DNA of 64,000 nt from Patiria pectinifera (lineage: Eukaryota > Echinodermata > Asteroidea > Valvatida > Asterinidae), in the NCBI GenBank assembly GCA_029964075.1, contig CM057150.1:5433717-5497716 (forward strand), written 5' to 3'. The translations under genes and the position numbers were made by a program. Positions 26,764 to 40,526 of the stretch are shown in pieces; the stretch's first letter is position 1; the number at the start of each line of letters is the position of its first letter. The notes beneath the pieces are model-generated. The model saw only the letters and a list, made by a program, of their open reading frames with translations, made no database searches and had not been told where the DNA came from.

Positions 26764-27375
26764 GTCATCTAAGGGGAGTCTGTCATCTGTCCTCGCCTTC
26801 CACCTCTATGGCCCGGGTTCGACTCCTGCCCTGGTTCACATTGGGTGTCACAGATGTGACTTTATTTTAATAAAACGAATTAACTCTTTATTGGTTGTAG
26901 AATCAAGATTTATTTTTGAGCTAGCCAAACCATGTTTTGTTGAGCCTGTGATGTTTAACAAATTAAGCCACACCTAGTTTGTCATTGGCCAATGGGGCTT
27001 ACGTAATACTAAATGTGAATTTTAAATACAATCGTAGACAAATGTAAAAGAAAGGACTTGCTAAGAGAAATTCCGAGTAGTTGGCACTGTGGCCGGACTC
27101 GAAGATAGTGGTTGCTAATGAGACTTAGAAGCCGTAGGAGATAGAGCATATAGCCAGCCTGCGGCAGAGCTAATGAAACATTGGGTTTTCGAGTCCCTAC
27201 CTGATTTCCTGGGTTTTCCCGAGAATATTCTATCGGGGTTTTCTCCCACCTCTAAAACTGTAATTCATTCTCATTGCCTTCTCTCTACAGGTTTCTTCAG
27301 GCTTGCGAGCTTACAGTGTATACGGCGGTTTTCAGGATTCCTCGGTTTCAGTGGCAGAAATAAAATATTTATAAT
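26764..27375 (+). mobile_element. tRNA-derived SINE split by a 331-bp insertion
   Basis: The head (CTCGCCTTCCACC, then GGGTTCGACTCC) ends at 26846 in ACATTGGGT. The tail resumes at 27178 with the same ACATTGGGT, followed by the normal body (CCACCTCTAAAACTG, AGGTTTCTTCAGGCTTGCGAGC). The intact copy at 23.9 kb has no such gap, so 26847-27177 is an insertion. Confidence 0.65.
26847..27177. mobile_element. Unidentified 331-bp insertion with 9-bp flanking duplication
   Basis: Flanked by ACATTGGGT on both sides inside a SINE. It starts GTCACAGATGTGAC and ends GCAGAGCTAATGAA. I see no terminal inverted repeat and no gene, so its class is unknown. Confidence 0.55.
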
Positions 27376-28739
27376 AATCAACATTCGTTACCTCGATGAA
27401 AAAAATGCCGATATGAAAAGTAATGATCCCTCAATTAGAACAAAGATACCACAATAATCTTCGCATTTCAACTGTTTCAACATTACACAACGCGTCCCAC
27501 CTGGCTCTCGTAGGAAGGCGCACAATAATAATAATAATAATTAATCAACTTTTTAAAAAATCTTTGATGTCAATCATCTCCGTATGTATGTTTTTTGTGT
27601 ATTATTATATAATTGTATTAAGGCTAATTTTTGTTGTCAAAATGTTAACAGTTGGTTGCACTTAATGTTTTAATTCTAATTTCATACTGTAAATTCGCAT
27701 GCAATATGGCCTTTGGACCACGATTTGTGAATGAATAAACCGAACTATCTATCTATATTTAAACAAAGCGTGACGTCATTAGCTCTAAGGACTTTTCAAG
27801 ATATACAAACTCAAACACTAAGAAAGTTGTTTTTGTGGTTTCAATTTGAGGGCCAACGCGGGAATGTTTATCTTTCTGTGTAATTTTCTTGTTTGGCTTA
27901 CACGATTATAAACACACATGCACCAGTGGTAGATACATTATAATGAATGCATTGCGGCTTTATGGCAAGAGCAATGAACTCACGTCGATGCGCTGAGTGC
28001 ACTAACAGTAATTATAGGGGCAAACAAATTTGACTTGCACATTTTCACGTCTACGAATTCTCTTTCAGCTTCTGGTAATATGGAAATTAGGGCAAACCTT
28101 TTAGCTGCGGAGAAATTTTCGAATGACGACCCCAGCAGCACTCTTGGCGTACTCTGGCCAATTTTATAATGGACATTTTCCCGTTCCGCCTGATGATGTA
28201 CAAACTCAATATAAGTCTGGACAGCCAATGAACGTGTATAATGTTGGCGACACCATATCAGAAATTATAGATAAGTTGTCATGGTATGGCCTCGCGAGCA
28301 GCAGAATCATAATGAAGAGGGTGTGAGTGAGGCAAAGTGAGATCCTTTGTACTCAGCTCATTTAAGCGTGTCCTCCCCCAAATTTCATCCAATGAAACTT
28401 TTCCACATCGAGCAATATTATGTGAAAGCACTGGTGGGTATTAAACTCTACGTTGAGAAAGTCTCATGAAGGCCCAAAGCCCAAAGTAATGGGTGCACTG
28501 TGCATATCCTTTGTTTTCAAACACATCATTCAGACACTTCGATATCAGGTATAATATCAGATAACTCCCCGCGATTTACTGGAGCTATAATCCCAATCGT
28601 TGAATCGACTAACTCAACTTTATCAAAAGCACGAAAAGACAAATCCGACGCCCACAATCACAATAGGCCTAGTACATTACTAAGCTGGCTACAAGCCTAT
28701 ACGCACATGCCCGCACACGGTCGCGTTATCCGGTTACAC
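27376..28739. other. No gene seen
   Basis: Has a short (AAT)n tract near 27523-27545. The open frames (up to 96 codons) end in the telomere-like tract or overlap on opposite strands. Confidence 0.4.
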
Positions 28740-28885
28740 CTCTATGTTCCGACACCCCTATGTTCCGACTGCACATATTCCTATTCCTAACCTTAACCCT
28801 AACCCTAACCCTAACCCTAACCCTAACCCTAACCGGGAGCAACACAATCTAGGTTGTCGGAACATAGGGGTGTCGGAACATAGAG
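28740..28885. mobile_element. Foldback with telomere-type core
   Basis: The left arm (28740-28769) contains TATGTTCCGACACCCC followed by another TATGTTCCGAC. The right arm (28856-28885) is its exact inverted copy. The core 28786-28834 is about eight CCCTAA-type units. A single arm of the same sequence occurs at 42372-42396, so the arms belong to a dispersed family. Confidence 0.8.
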
Positions 28886-30066
28886 CAGTCACCGCGTTAT
28901 CCTATACTTGTGAGGACCTCCTATCGTTCCTTCTTTTTTCCTATTGTTCTCAACATCTGCCATAAGGTTGGTATACGAAAACCTCCCGAGGACTTGGATC
29001 AGGGTTATTGTTATCGCAAATCCCCCATTGTCCCAAGTCCTCAGTCCTAAAGGATAACAAGATCACGCATTCTTGCATTATTTTTTTAGGCACGCGTGCA
29101 TATTTGAAAGTTCATGAAGTTGGGGTGGCTCTAATTTGGCACAATTAAGGAGCATCGGCGCTCATGTTCGAGGGGTAACCCCTCCCCACCGCCCAGAGTC
29201 CCTATACACTATACACACTCAAGACTATTGTTATCTAACTCATCCTCTTATATCACGGAAGAATTCCTGAGATTCCGGGTACAAACCGATCAACACATAT
29301 ATGGGGTGGGGTTTACCTTCGTCGCATATCTTGAATCAAATGTTTATCTGGTTCGTGATAACACTTGGGTATTGTACAGGCGCATTTCAATACAATCACT
29401 GATAGATGTAAAATTATACGCAGCAGTCACATTTCTATTTGCTCTCTGCGCTGTGTATACGTACCCCAGTTTCTTTGGATGTTGTATTTGATTTGGGTCT
29501 CGCGCTACGCGATCAGGCTGTTATTTCTATGCAGATAATTCGTCCAAACAATGTTTTGATCTACTTCCTTATCAAAGACCAGTATGTGTAACCTATATGA
29601 AATGGATTATGCATCAATTTCTACTCGCCGCTACCTTTGGGAAAAAAATCCCCCGCGAGAATACGGAGAAAATCCAAGTTTCATTTCTTTCTGTGTCGGT
29701 AACTAAAAAAAGGGATATTTTTCTTGTCTTCCATTTGCTAGCCGGGAGTCGTCAACACCTTCCCCATTCATAGGTTGGGACTGCTAAAGACTGTTTTGCT
29801 TTAATCTGAGGACTTTTTTTTGTCCAGATCAATAAATCCGGAAAATCGCTATTGGAAATGTAGGATGTTAGAGCTGTAACTGGCGAAATATATCATTATG
29901 GGCCTTGCGTTGTAAAACAACTTCCATAAATATGTAGGACTCGCTAAGCCCTCGAATGCATTTAATGCGGAGTGGTATTTATGAGCTTAAAAAGACTTAA
30001 TTAAGGTGCATAAACGATGCACTCTGCATTAACAAAATAGTTTTTGGCGCACGTATATCATGATAT
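28886..30066. other. No gene seen
   Basis: Unique-looking sequence. An 87-codon frame at 29228-29491 has hydrophobic stretches but no supporting splice or motif evidence. Confidence 0.4.
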
Positions 30067-30940
30067 TACACTCTTAAAAAAAATTACACAAGTTGTGTAA
30101 AAATTAACCATGTTTTATATGTACTATACGAACTCGCTTGCAATTGTGTAAAAAGTAAAAAATGCGTGTTGGGTAAAAGTTTTCTTGACAGTTGTGTAAA
30201 AGTTTACTTGATGTCTGTGTAATTATATTTACACATTTATTAGGTGAAAGACAACTTTATACAACTTTCAGGTGAAATAATACTTCATTACCATGTAGAA
30301 TTATGTTTTCTAAACGTAAACAACTACAAAAGCCCATAAAAACACGACCTGTTTCATTTTTATTGTTTTTATTCCTTTCCCGAACTGTGCAGCATAATGT
30401 GAAGTTGGAGAAACCATGACGTCTGTGACAAAAGCTACTTTCGGTCTTTGAAGGTAACATTTTCCTCGATGTTCTGTTTCCATGCAGTCATGATGTAGGC
30501 CTAGCCTACGTACGTGTGGCATGCATATACGCGCAGTGGCCGAGTTATTCACTACTCATATTAAGAATATCCTGTTATATTTTATCTGGGGCTTGGGGAT
30601 GGTATAACAATCGCAAGAGCTTTAGAAAATGTTACCTTCAAAGACCGAAATTAGCTGCGGCATACATGTGGTAACAGACGTCATGGTGTTCTCTCTTCAC
30701 TTGTGCTATGCTGTGCTGCATCGCGTCACTGTGCACCGCGTGTTCGCTTTTACCTTGTTTTAGTTCGTTTTACCTTATTGCAGTACGTTTTTACACAATC
30801 AAGGTAAACTGACTCAATTACTCTTTTACAATTTACGTGTTTTCAAGGTACTTTTTTCCCGGCGAATTTAACGAAATTGTGTATTATTTTACATAACAAT
30901 TTGTACCTAATTATTTTTTATATATCTTTTTGAGAGTGTA
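30067..30940. mobile_element. TACACTC-ended foldback element
   Basis: Starts TACACTCTTAAAAA and ends TTTTTGAGAGTGTA. Inner arms of about 60 bp, at 30415-30475 and 30625-30690, pair (GACGTCTGT, TTTCGGTCTTTGAAGG, TAACATTTTC). It is rich in TTTTACAC/GTGTAAAA words and has no gene. Confidence 0.7.
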
Positions 30941-30944
30941 GACA

Positions 30945-33150
30945 TGGCTTTCATACGACCTTTTACAACTTTTCTTTTGTAAGCATGATAAAAAGACAAA
31001 GAGCATTTTGCTTTAATACTTATTTTTTAAACATAAACTGGTTTTTTCCCTTCTAAATGACGCCTCGATAGTAACAAAAGGGGGGAAGAGTTACGCCCAT
31101 CCGCACTGTACGTAGGCATAGCGTGAAGAAAATTACTCTACGCATGTACAGATGTAAAGCTGCAGCTCCATCATTTGCAGATATCCAAAAGTAACAGACG
31201 AAATTATTGTTGAAAAGCGTACTTGGTTGAAAGATAGTAATGGGACTAAACTCCCTGTGAAAGTGTTCTTTCTGGCATGCTGTCATTTTGAAGAAAACAA
31301 TTAAAGAAGGCCATTTCCAACGATGCGTCTCAAGACGAATTCTTGGAAATTTCCGTCAGTACAGTTCGTTTTTAGTTCGGCGAGGCCGTCAATGAGTGCG
31401 CGCAAACGTTGACACGACGCACACTCGCGCGGTTGCTATAATTCGTCGGTTCAGCGCGTGACAATCGCGTAGCTGCAATCGGCTGAATGACAACGTGTCC
31501 CGGACGCTGATTTCGGGCGCAATTATTCAAACATGACTCGGCAACTCTTGAATTGACACTGAAATCCTAGAATATTGTTTTCTCTGAGCATACATCACTG
31601 AGCTAAAACTTCATCAGGTTAGTTGTTAAACCCCCTTCGTTATAGATTTTGAGCACTTTCGTAGCTTCCAACGAAACAAATGCAAAAATGACAAATGATA
31701 CCTTTAAGTTGCCCTAAGCTACAGCGCCAGAATGCATTGTGAATCCTAACATGCGTCACGGCCACACATTTCACGATGAAATCCCTTAACAGGCTAGGCG
31801 CCTTAACGGTTCGAGTCATAGAATAGACTTTATGCGTAGCAGCCATCTTTAGAGGGCAATGCCTTTGCTTTGCTGGGATATGCATGAGTGAACCTTAATG
31901 TGCATTCATTGTTGCTGAATTACGATAACAAATGCTGCCATCTAAGATGGCCGCCACGCGTAAGGTATACAATGGTGGTAAGTCGTAATAAGCACGGGAA
32001 ATGGAACACCGCCTACAGGCTACTACACTACAGCGGGGTTTTTTAACAGTGGGACGAAAATGAGTTATCTTAGGTGAATGTTTTATAAATAATGGCGTCT
32101 TGAATTGGAAACATGTCTGAGATGTTCGATCGATGTAGATGCAGGGAGTAGCTCACGGCAAGAGGATAGTGTCTTCATGTCCGGAAGGATTGTACTCAAG
32201 CGTTTGCCCTCTCATATCAACTTGCTCTCAGCTGTTTCTAAATGTTGTAACTTCAACGAGCGAGGTTCCACGATCTTCAACAGATAACTGTAATTTTCCA
32301 CTCAAGACTCAAGAGGTAATGGGCTCTGTTGCAGAGCACATGCCGTTTTACCTTGGGCCGTGTTAGAGGGAAGGAAAGGGGGCAGTTCGAAAGACAGTAG
32401 ATGAGAGGCACTTCAAACGCTATCCGGCGCCACTTTGCAAGTATCGCAGATGCAACAGAAGTACATTTTCGGAAATGTTCCCATGGTTACCATTTTGGAG
32501 GATGTTTGCTTAAGAACGAGGGACTCACCCCAATGCTAGTATCTCCTCCTTTGACTCTATGTTGTATAGTAAATAAGATATCGTGAAGACCATGATACAG
32601 ATACCTTAGAGTAGGCCTATAAAAACGCTCCAAATTACGAGCGAAAAGGGGTTACCGTTAAAGTGTTTAAATGTCCAAAACTGCTTTCTCCTATGCCCAG
32701 TATTATACCAAAAGCTCAGTCTGGAATTCATTATGATAAGTATTATACCACATAAATTCTAGAGTGGGAAAACTAGGTCTTTTGAAAGGGTGTCCAGCTT
32801 CAGTTTAGTCTAATGGAGTCCATCAGTTCGCGTCACATTAAAAAAAAAAGGGCACTCGTTAAAAAAAGGGCGGTCGTGAAAAAAGGCACATGTGAAAAAA
32901 AGGGCACACTATATACAAAATATTGGGAAGGGGGAATACCCCCTTAACCCCCCTCCCCCTGCTCACGTGCATCCGTAAGTGGTATTTTGCATGGCTTTAG
33001 ACGAATCCGATATAGAAGATACCTTCTTTTTGATCCTTTGGCTGGATAGGCAAGATGGAATAGTTTCCAGAAACGCATACTATTTCTGCTTGCTACTTCT
33101 TCGGAAGTTAGCGAGTTGTTTTAGATGTGGTTAAATATTGAAGAACAAAA
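30945..33150. other. No gene seen
   Basis: A CpG-rich patch at 31376-31520 (TGCGCGCAAACG, CTCGCGCGG) could be regulatory. An AAAGGGCACN-type run at 32838-32910 is low complexity and resembles 53.45-53.58 kb inverted. Confidence 0.4.
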
Positions 33151-33152
33151 AC

Positions 33153-33218
33153 ATCAGTACAGCAGGATTTGAACCCGCGACCTCGGATGTGCAGGTTCAT
33201 CAGCCAATCCAGCCACTT
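33153..33218 (-). repeat. tRNA-like SINE head
   Basis: The minus strand reads TGGCTGGATTGG (A-box-like), then GCGGGTTCAAATCCTGC (B box), about 30 bases apart. No cloverleaf closes, so it is not called a tRNA gene. Confidence 0.45.
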
Positions 33219-33219
33219 T

Positions 33220-36200
33220 TAACTCAATTTTGATTAAAAGTTTACATGTGGTAAATCATCTTGGGAGTAGGCCAATGTGCAGAATTTACCATTATTTCAC
33301 TCATTTCTAAAGCAACAGATTTTCACATTATGTTCAAAATCTTTTTTACATCATAATGCAAGGTAAGTACCACACAAGTCTTACACACAGTAATTTATAA
33401 TAAATAATGATTAATACAATTTCCATTAGGTACCAAAGCCATAATTTACCTAAATATCTGAGTCACCATCAGACAGCGGTCCACGAAATGCTTTAAAGAG
33501 CACCAATAAACTACTTCTATACCATAAAATTACCCAAACTAATTGAATGTTTTGGTTGGCTCGCGATTGTCATACCATGTCCTTGAACTGAGCGTTTAAC
33601 TCCTAGATCGTATTCATACAGCTTTCCCCCTTTCAACATGCAAAGCATGAGTGACGGCGTTAACGTAATACGGGAATAATATTGGTGCTTACCACCCATT
33701 AAGACGTGTTTTGACACGAGACATCATCCCAGTTGACAGGGCGTGTGCGAGTGATTAAAACATCAAGTCACCAGAGACAGGTGTTTCAACGCGGGAATGC
33801 CTACAGACAGACCAAGTTCACAATTTTCATTTTACATGTAAGAATATGAAATCAAAAACATTGAAGGGGGCTATCTTCGTTGTGTGTAGTCACGGGAAGG
33901 TTAATCGGTGTCGTGACTAGTGGAGCACCCCTCCCTATCAGCTTGATACCTGTGCCCCCTCTAGTCTGTGAGCCCCGCCCCCGCTCAGATTTGAAGGAGA
34001 CAAAATTGAGCTTTATATTGTTGAAACTGAAGCCCATGAAACGATAGCTCCAAAAAGCACTCTAATAACGCGACTGACGTCGAGGCATTTATTTTATGTT
34101 GAGAATACTTTAACTGCTTCAGTGGCGGATTCAGGATTTTCCGAAGGGAGTAGGCGGAGTATTAAAATCCAAATAAATTTCAAGGGGGAGGTGGACCCTA
34201 TATTAACGCAGCGGATTCCACACTGGCGTTTCTACGGTTAAATTCTAACCTGGCATCAACTCTTTTCACCTTTTGGTCGGACACTTGATAGCACTTGCCG
34301 TTACGATTGGTAACGTTGCACATGCAAGAAAACAGACCGTAATTCCTACCACATCGATGTCAACAGAACATTTTGTTTATTTCCACGCGGTGTTCACGAT
34401 AAACTAGCCATTGGTGTTACATCAAACGTGACAAGGTTGCATAAACACCCACTTTATGGATTGCATGGAAGGTCACTTGAGCAGCAGAATGCGAGAAAAC
34501 GATGATTTATGGGCAGCGATGGAGCCACTCATCCATTTAACTAATTGCAGCGGCGCTTTTTTATGGCGAGTTCTCTAAATCGTGGAAATTAGAAAACCTG
34601 TGCACAAGATGGTGTATAGTTTGGTGCTGGTTTCCCTAAGATGTTATTTAAAGAGAAAAAAATAAATCCCCTTAAAAAAAATAACACTAGTTCTGCATGC
34701 TACAATAGACAGAACTGTTCATTCAATCGTTTAGGGTTTTTTCGAACAGTGTTCATCATTTGAGAATTCAAGTTTTTTTCGGGGAGGGGAACATGGGAAA
34801 AAGAATGCGATATAGCGTCCCCCTGTCTTTTTGCACAAGTGGTTTAATAGCTCTGCGACATTGCTTGTGCGCCACCTTGTTTTGCTGTTCATGCGTTCTG
34901 TTCGCTTACACGCCTAAAAATCCAAAGAAGACTGTTCAAAACCTAACCTGTTGAACTTTCAGCTCAGTGGATATTACCCTTTTTAGAAGAAAAGTGAAAA
35001 TCCATATGCACATCCTTTTCGGTCACGAAACACGATTACGTCCATAGCACTCTTTATTTCCAAAAATCAGTCAATTGATTGACCTCTGGAAATCACCAAC
35101 ATTTCTTGTTTGTTTTTTTAAATGACAGCAAGCCAGACGGAATAATTTCACGGGGTGTTTAGTTCCAGTGCGATCTTTAATCCAAGTAATCTTTTTGTAA
35201 ATGATTCGGTAGGTTACTTTTGGGATGCATGAAATGATCCCATATGCGTTGACGAAGTGCAACAGTAGACTGCGGGGAATGGGCGTACAACGCGCATAAT
35301 CTAATGTTGGTAAGATAAGCTGCTTCCGATGGTACGGACAGGTGCTGAGCAGTTATTGCACGGGGAAAGGGGTGCAAGTTGCCCCACCCTCGCCTTCCTC
35401 TCTACCGCGAGACATCCATACTTGAGAATAGCAAAGGTGTGCAAACTTCTCCATCTAAACCGCACACCCGAGGCGTGCTGTTTTTGCCCCATCCATGAAG
35501 ATATCACAACTCGACTCCCATTGCGACTTGCTCGCTGGATGTACATGAAGAATGAGTCGAACAACAATAATACAATACAGGTTTTGAAATGAAATGTAAT
35601 AAAAAAAAAATAGAATTTTGCCTCTGGCCTTGGGCTACAGATTTTCCTCAACTTTTCATTAAAAGTAACTGCTGCACACGCCGAAGAAGAGTAAATCATC
35701 CCAAATTGAATATCCTCATCTCGACCACATACTCGAGGCGAGCTATATGTTTTACTCATCAACGTAAAAATCTAGTTGACTCACAATCTATCAACACAGT
35801 ACCTCCAAATCCATTCTCTTCTCGTTTCGTTGGGTCTCGCACAAAAACAATACGTCACTAGCCGTTTTTGAAATGAGATGAAATGAAATAAATTTTGCTT
35901 GCGGCCACTCGGCCTTCAGATATTTCATCAAATTTATCCAACGAAGAAAAAATAGATGAAGATTTCAAAACCGCACGTTTAAATTTGATTTACTCTGATA
36001 TGTAAATTTCAGAGAAATGTAATTTAATTTCCCGTACGGTGTACACAACTTTTTTTTTTACAGTGAATCCACCGTAGCCTCTTTTCATCGTGCACTTTGG
36101 TGGAGGTCCCGGTTTAACGCTCTGGGGACGTGTGGTGTAATTTTCGTAGAATTTATTCCGTAAATAATTCCCTGCCCTGATACTCTTTATAAACACATTC

Positions 36201-36597
36201 CCGTTAAAACAATTAACGTCGGCGCCATGTTCCTGGAAAGATCGCGCCATGACCGCAGATTACACTCATCAGAATATCCCTCAGGAAATACTAGCGTGTA
36301 TCCAGGTTTTGATTTAGGGGAGGCAAAAGTGTAATTCTTCGAAAAAAGTAGCCAGATGTTGTTGTTTTTTGTTTCATTCGTTTAAGTCGAAATTATAAAA
36401 GGTATGGAGGGATATCACTACTTATAGCGCCTGTGAGCTACGGACACTTTTGTTTCCTGAAAAAAAAATATAAAATAAAATTATCTAAAAAATGGTGTCA
36501 CCTGAAAGGTGGGCGGGGCGATCTTTTTTTCCCAAACGAGATCGGACAATATCAAAAGCGGGTGCTTTCTCTGCATTATACATATTCATGATGTCCT
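33220..36597. other. No gene seen; diverged duplication near 35.6-35.9 kb
   Basis: 35585-35690 and 35869-35950 share GAAATGAAAT, ATTTTGC and GGCCT-rich words, suggesting an old tandem duplication of about 285 bp. 34119-34215 has a GTGGCGGATTCAGGATTT word typical of old inverted-repeat elements. Confidence 0.4.
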
Positions 36598-36875
36598 GGG
36601 CCCAATTTCACAGCCCTGCTTAACAGTTAGCAGAAAAATTGTACTTAGCATAGCAGAAAGGTTTGCTAACCTTAAGCACTATTTCACGGCGTGGATGTGC
36701 TAACGGTCGCGTGTGCATGGAGATTGCTATTGTTACGTCACTAAGTTGAGCAAATTTTTCCTCTGAAGCAAGCGTGCCTTTTGCTGCGCTTATGCTTACG
36801 GTCTCCATGGAATAGACGGAGGTTCTGTTAGCAGGAAATCGTGTGCTTAGCAGCGCCGTAAAATTGGGCCCTGGG
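36598..36875. mobile_element. GGGCCCAATTT-ended foldback element, copy 2
   Basis: The left end GGGCCCAATTTCACAG pairs with CCGTAAAATTGGGCCC at the right. The interior has TGCTTA/TAAGCA words like copy 1 at 0.7 kb. Confidence 0.75.
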
Positions 36876-36879
36876 CTTT

Positions 36880-39800
36880 AGAGAATACGCTTTACATCGA
36901 GGAATAATGGTGTTTAAATCACCAACGATTGGAAGTAGTCCTTACTCCCAATCAGGTGATTCAAATATCTTAGCGAGAGAGCGTTTCACTTCTTCTCATT
37001 TTACCTTTTAAAATAACCAAAGTGAGGAAAGAACATTTCTCACAAGACGTAAAGCCTATAAGTTTGTGTTGTGGAGAACAAGGCATTAGATCTCCATTTA
37101 AAGGACTAATCAGAAGATGGGAACGGATGTCGTTTGGGGAAAAAAATATTCGCGGGCGGGGGGGGACAAATCATATTTTCAATTGAAGGGTTTCCAACAT
37201 AATAAGAAGCAGAATATAGTACGCTGATATTTTCTTATTAAATGGTTTTGCTCATGAAATCGTGGGAAGGGGGGGGGAGTTGCCTTCTCGCACATCCTCA
37301 AAATAAACTGACGCGTGAGCCTATACAATTTGGGAGTCAAGCTTAATGGTTTTTATTCTTTAGCATACAGAGCGCAATGATTGCAAACACATGAATAGGG
37401 ACTGATAGGGCGAAAAAGGACTGAGAGCGCGACAAAGACGTTTTGTTGGATTGTGTAAATTCACGATCTGCGGTCTATTGTGTAAGGATGTCACTTTTTG
37501 ATGGAGTAGCATCCTGGGAGAGAGCTCCGATCCGCAGTCTGTTCTTCTACGTGCTTTGAAAGCAAGCGTGTATAAATTCCCGCAGCCAACCACACCGAAG
37601 TCTAATCACTCATTACTAATTGATATCAATAATAATATTCTTTCCGGTGGCTGCCCCCATACGGCATAATTTCCCCGCCGATGTTTGGTCACTATCAATC
37701 ATCCATAGCCCATCACTAATTGAGCGGAATTAAAGATTAAAACCTCCGCTGCTCGGTGTGGTTTCCTGGACCCATCCATCACCGGCACCACACAATGTTG
37801 GCTTAATGAGTCCGCTATGTTCACGGTGAGTGATGACAATATTGTCAGCTTAATCAAAAGTAATATTCATTTGGACAGTCAATATAAACAGAGATAAGGT
37901 GTAAATATGGAGTCCCTTTTCACATGCATGTCTGCTGAATGCAGTGCGTGATTCACAACGGGTCAATGACGAAATTGGTTACTTCTTCACTTTTATGCAC
38001 TTGTTGGAACTATTTGGTGCAATCGTCACGTTTTATTACGAAAGACTTCTCTTAAGACTCCAAGGCCGTACCGCAGCTGTTGAACAGGCCATTGTTCGTC
38101 ATTTTACTTGACCAAATTATTATTATGTATGGAAGGTTAATGCCTAGTGCATTTATTGTAAACTCTAACAAAATGACTTGAGCGATCTTGGACAGCATTC
38201 AGAAAATCAATAATTAAAACTTTACTAAATGTTTTTTTTTCGCCTTGAGAAGTAAATCCAGCAAATCGCGAAAATTGTACAAAGAACCGGATGGAGGAGG
38301 ACCTTCACTCGGTTTGGATATATAACGGAAAGCGGTTGATGAAAATCACATTTTCAATACCCTTCTCGTTTCGATAATGATTTTGTCAAAGTCATGAGGT
38401 ATGGAGCATGTCGCTGTGTAGACACAACAGTCCTGTAAGTTACAATGCTCAACAGATGCTTGCAGGCACTTCATAAAACTCTCCCATAAATCACATTCAA
38501 GTAATGTCCCCAAAAAGGAAGAAGTTCACTTCATGTCTCTCGCGTTCTATACTTCCTCTCATCTAGCTCTCCATACCACTTCAAATCCTCTGATGACACA
38601 CCGTCAATTTTGAAACATCCGATCGTTTGGAATAACACCTTTTTTTCCCCTCGAGATGACTCCTCTAGACGAGGATGTAATCTCTTTCCTGCCAGTTATT
38701 CCTAATCCCCGCGATTTACAAGCCATCACGTTGCAATAAGGCCTCACCATCTGGCGCCCTTGAGGTCGTCCGTCCTACCCGTAGTATTTTTGTAACGCCC
38801 AAGGAGCTGATTTGGTAGTTCGGGGAAAGAATACGGCAGCTTTAGAAAATTCACCACACAGTGTTGGACTGACAGGAATGTTATGATATGAGCTTACCCA
38901 AGATGAGTTTTTAATTTACGGAGGAAGGCGGGGAAGCGACAAACACTGAGCGGTGCACACCGGTAAATTGGCCTAAACCCATCCGCCGAGCTCATGAATA
39001 CCCGCAAAATGTTCTATATTAGAGAGTTCTGAGAGCCAGAAAATTAGGGAATTGAAGAGATATGGCACTAAACCTCTGGCCCGGACTTGGGCTTCCAATT
39101 CTGAGCATTTTGGATGCAGTTAGACTCGAAAGTGGCGCTATTTTGCCATGTTGCGGAGGGATCGTTTTTAAAGATGGTTAGTTTTCCGCTTTGGGAAAAA
39201 TAGGGGTCGTCTTCTTTGGGTGAGAAATTCTCGAAAAGTCAACACTCAACCAACCACAACATGAAAAGAAAAGGCGAAAGATGACATGTTGATCATCATT
39301 TTTCTGTGCAGCTTAGTGAGAGTTCTGAGTATTTGTAAAAGAATGTTGAAGTATGGGCATTTAGCACTGGTGTCTGTGGGAATTCAGGGTGGCATCCTAT
39401 GAGCATCTCCTGTGACATATTTACGGACGAAAATTATATCAAGGCTCTAATTCTATTTTGGCACTTGATTCGGTAGCGAGTTCGGGTCTATTGTATTTCA
39501 ATGCCGGTTTTTTTTTTTTACAAGTTTACCCACGGCACAGTCATTCTCGATTTATAATAAACCCAGAAAATAAAAACAATAAATGCCCTTTTATTATGTA
39601 ACTTAGCTTTGATTCCCTTCAATAACGAGTTGTTAAAGTCATATAGTGAGCGCTGCCGGAGAGCTGACGAGGAGAAGATGATCATAAGCTTCCTTTGTTG
39701 GATTCGAACCCAAAACCTCATACCTTCTAGCGCAGACGTCTTATCATTCTGTGCGTGCGAGAATTCAGAGAGCACAGTGGTTAAGGTATGCAGTGAAAAA

Positions 39801-40526
39801 TAAGGGGTAAGCAGGCATCACAAAGATGACAGGGACAAAAACCGCACACTTTTGATAAGCTTGTGGGTGGTAAGAAGACGCGGGAGTGGCGTTTCAGTAC
39901 TTTGATACAAAGTTTTCAGCTGTACCAAGATGACGTCAAATTTGCAATGAAAGACAGTGTCATAATTTGACCCTGACCGATTCCCCTGTCTGATTTTTGT
40001 TCAACTACTTCTCAGGAGTTATATCAGGAGCTCACTCAGCCTGACCGATCGGTCGTTATTCAGTTTCAGTCGGTAATACCTTATCGGCTCATCTTGACTT
40101 TTCTTCTTCTTTTTTTTTTTGACGGGAACAACTCCTCTGTGTATCGTCAACATTGATAACATCTTCCACGGAAGGCCTATCAGCCAATGTCAAATGCAGT
40201 ATTACCACTCCGAAGCCATGATTTATTGCGACATTTGAAATGACCATTAACGCCTAATGACGCCATAGCCGATCGGTGACTGTGTTAGTCCCTTCGTTTG
40301 ATAGGTGGGCAGTCCGTCGATACTTTCGAGTAACAGCGTCGGCAGTCGGAAATTCCTCCCTGGTGGTTCTTCGCTCTTTCTGTGGAAACACCATGTTGGG
40401 GAAGAAAAAAAGTGGGGTCGCACTTGCAACTGAAGACTCTTCCGCGCGATTGCTGCATGCGTATGTCGCCATCAGTGTTCAAGTCAAATCAATTCAATAC
40501 AACATTTATGTTTATCCAACCTTAAA
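36880..40526. other. No gene seen; candidate regulatory block at 37.6-37.9 kb
   Basis: 37600-37880 is free of repeats and dense in TAAT-core words (CTAATTGA, CACTAATTGAG, GGCTTAATGAG). A degenerate tRNA-like B box (GGTTCGAATCC, minus) lies near 39700. No coding frame above 95 codons. Confidence 0.35.

Noticed and set aside
35301-35762. 153-codon minus-strand frame
   Set aside because: A 90-codon and an 87-codon frame overlap it on the other strand. It has no domain-like features, and the region shows an old tandem duplication.
39690-39760. Possible minus-strand tRNA near 39.7 kb
   Set aside because: A B-box-like word is present, but the A box and stems are not recognisable.
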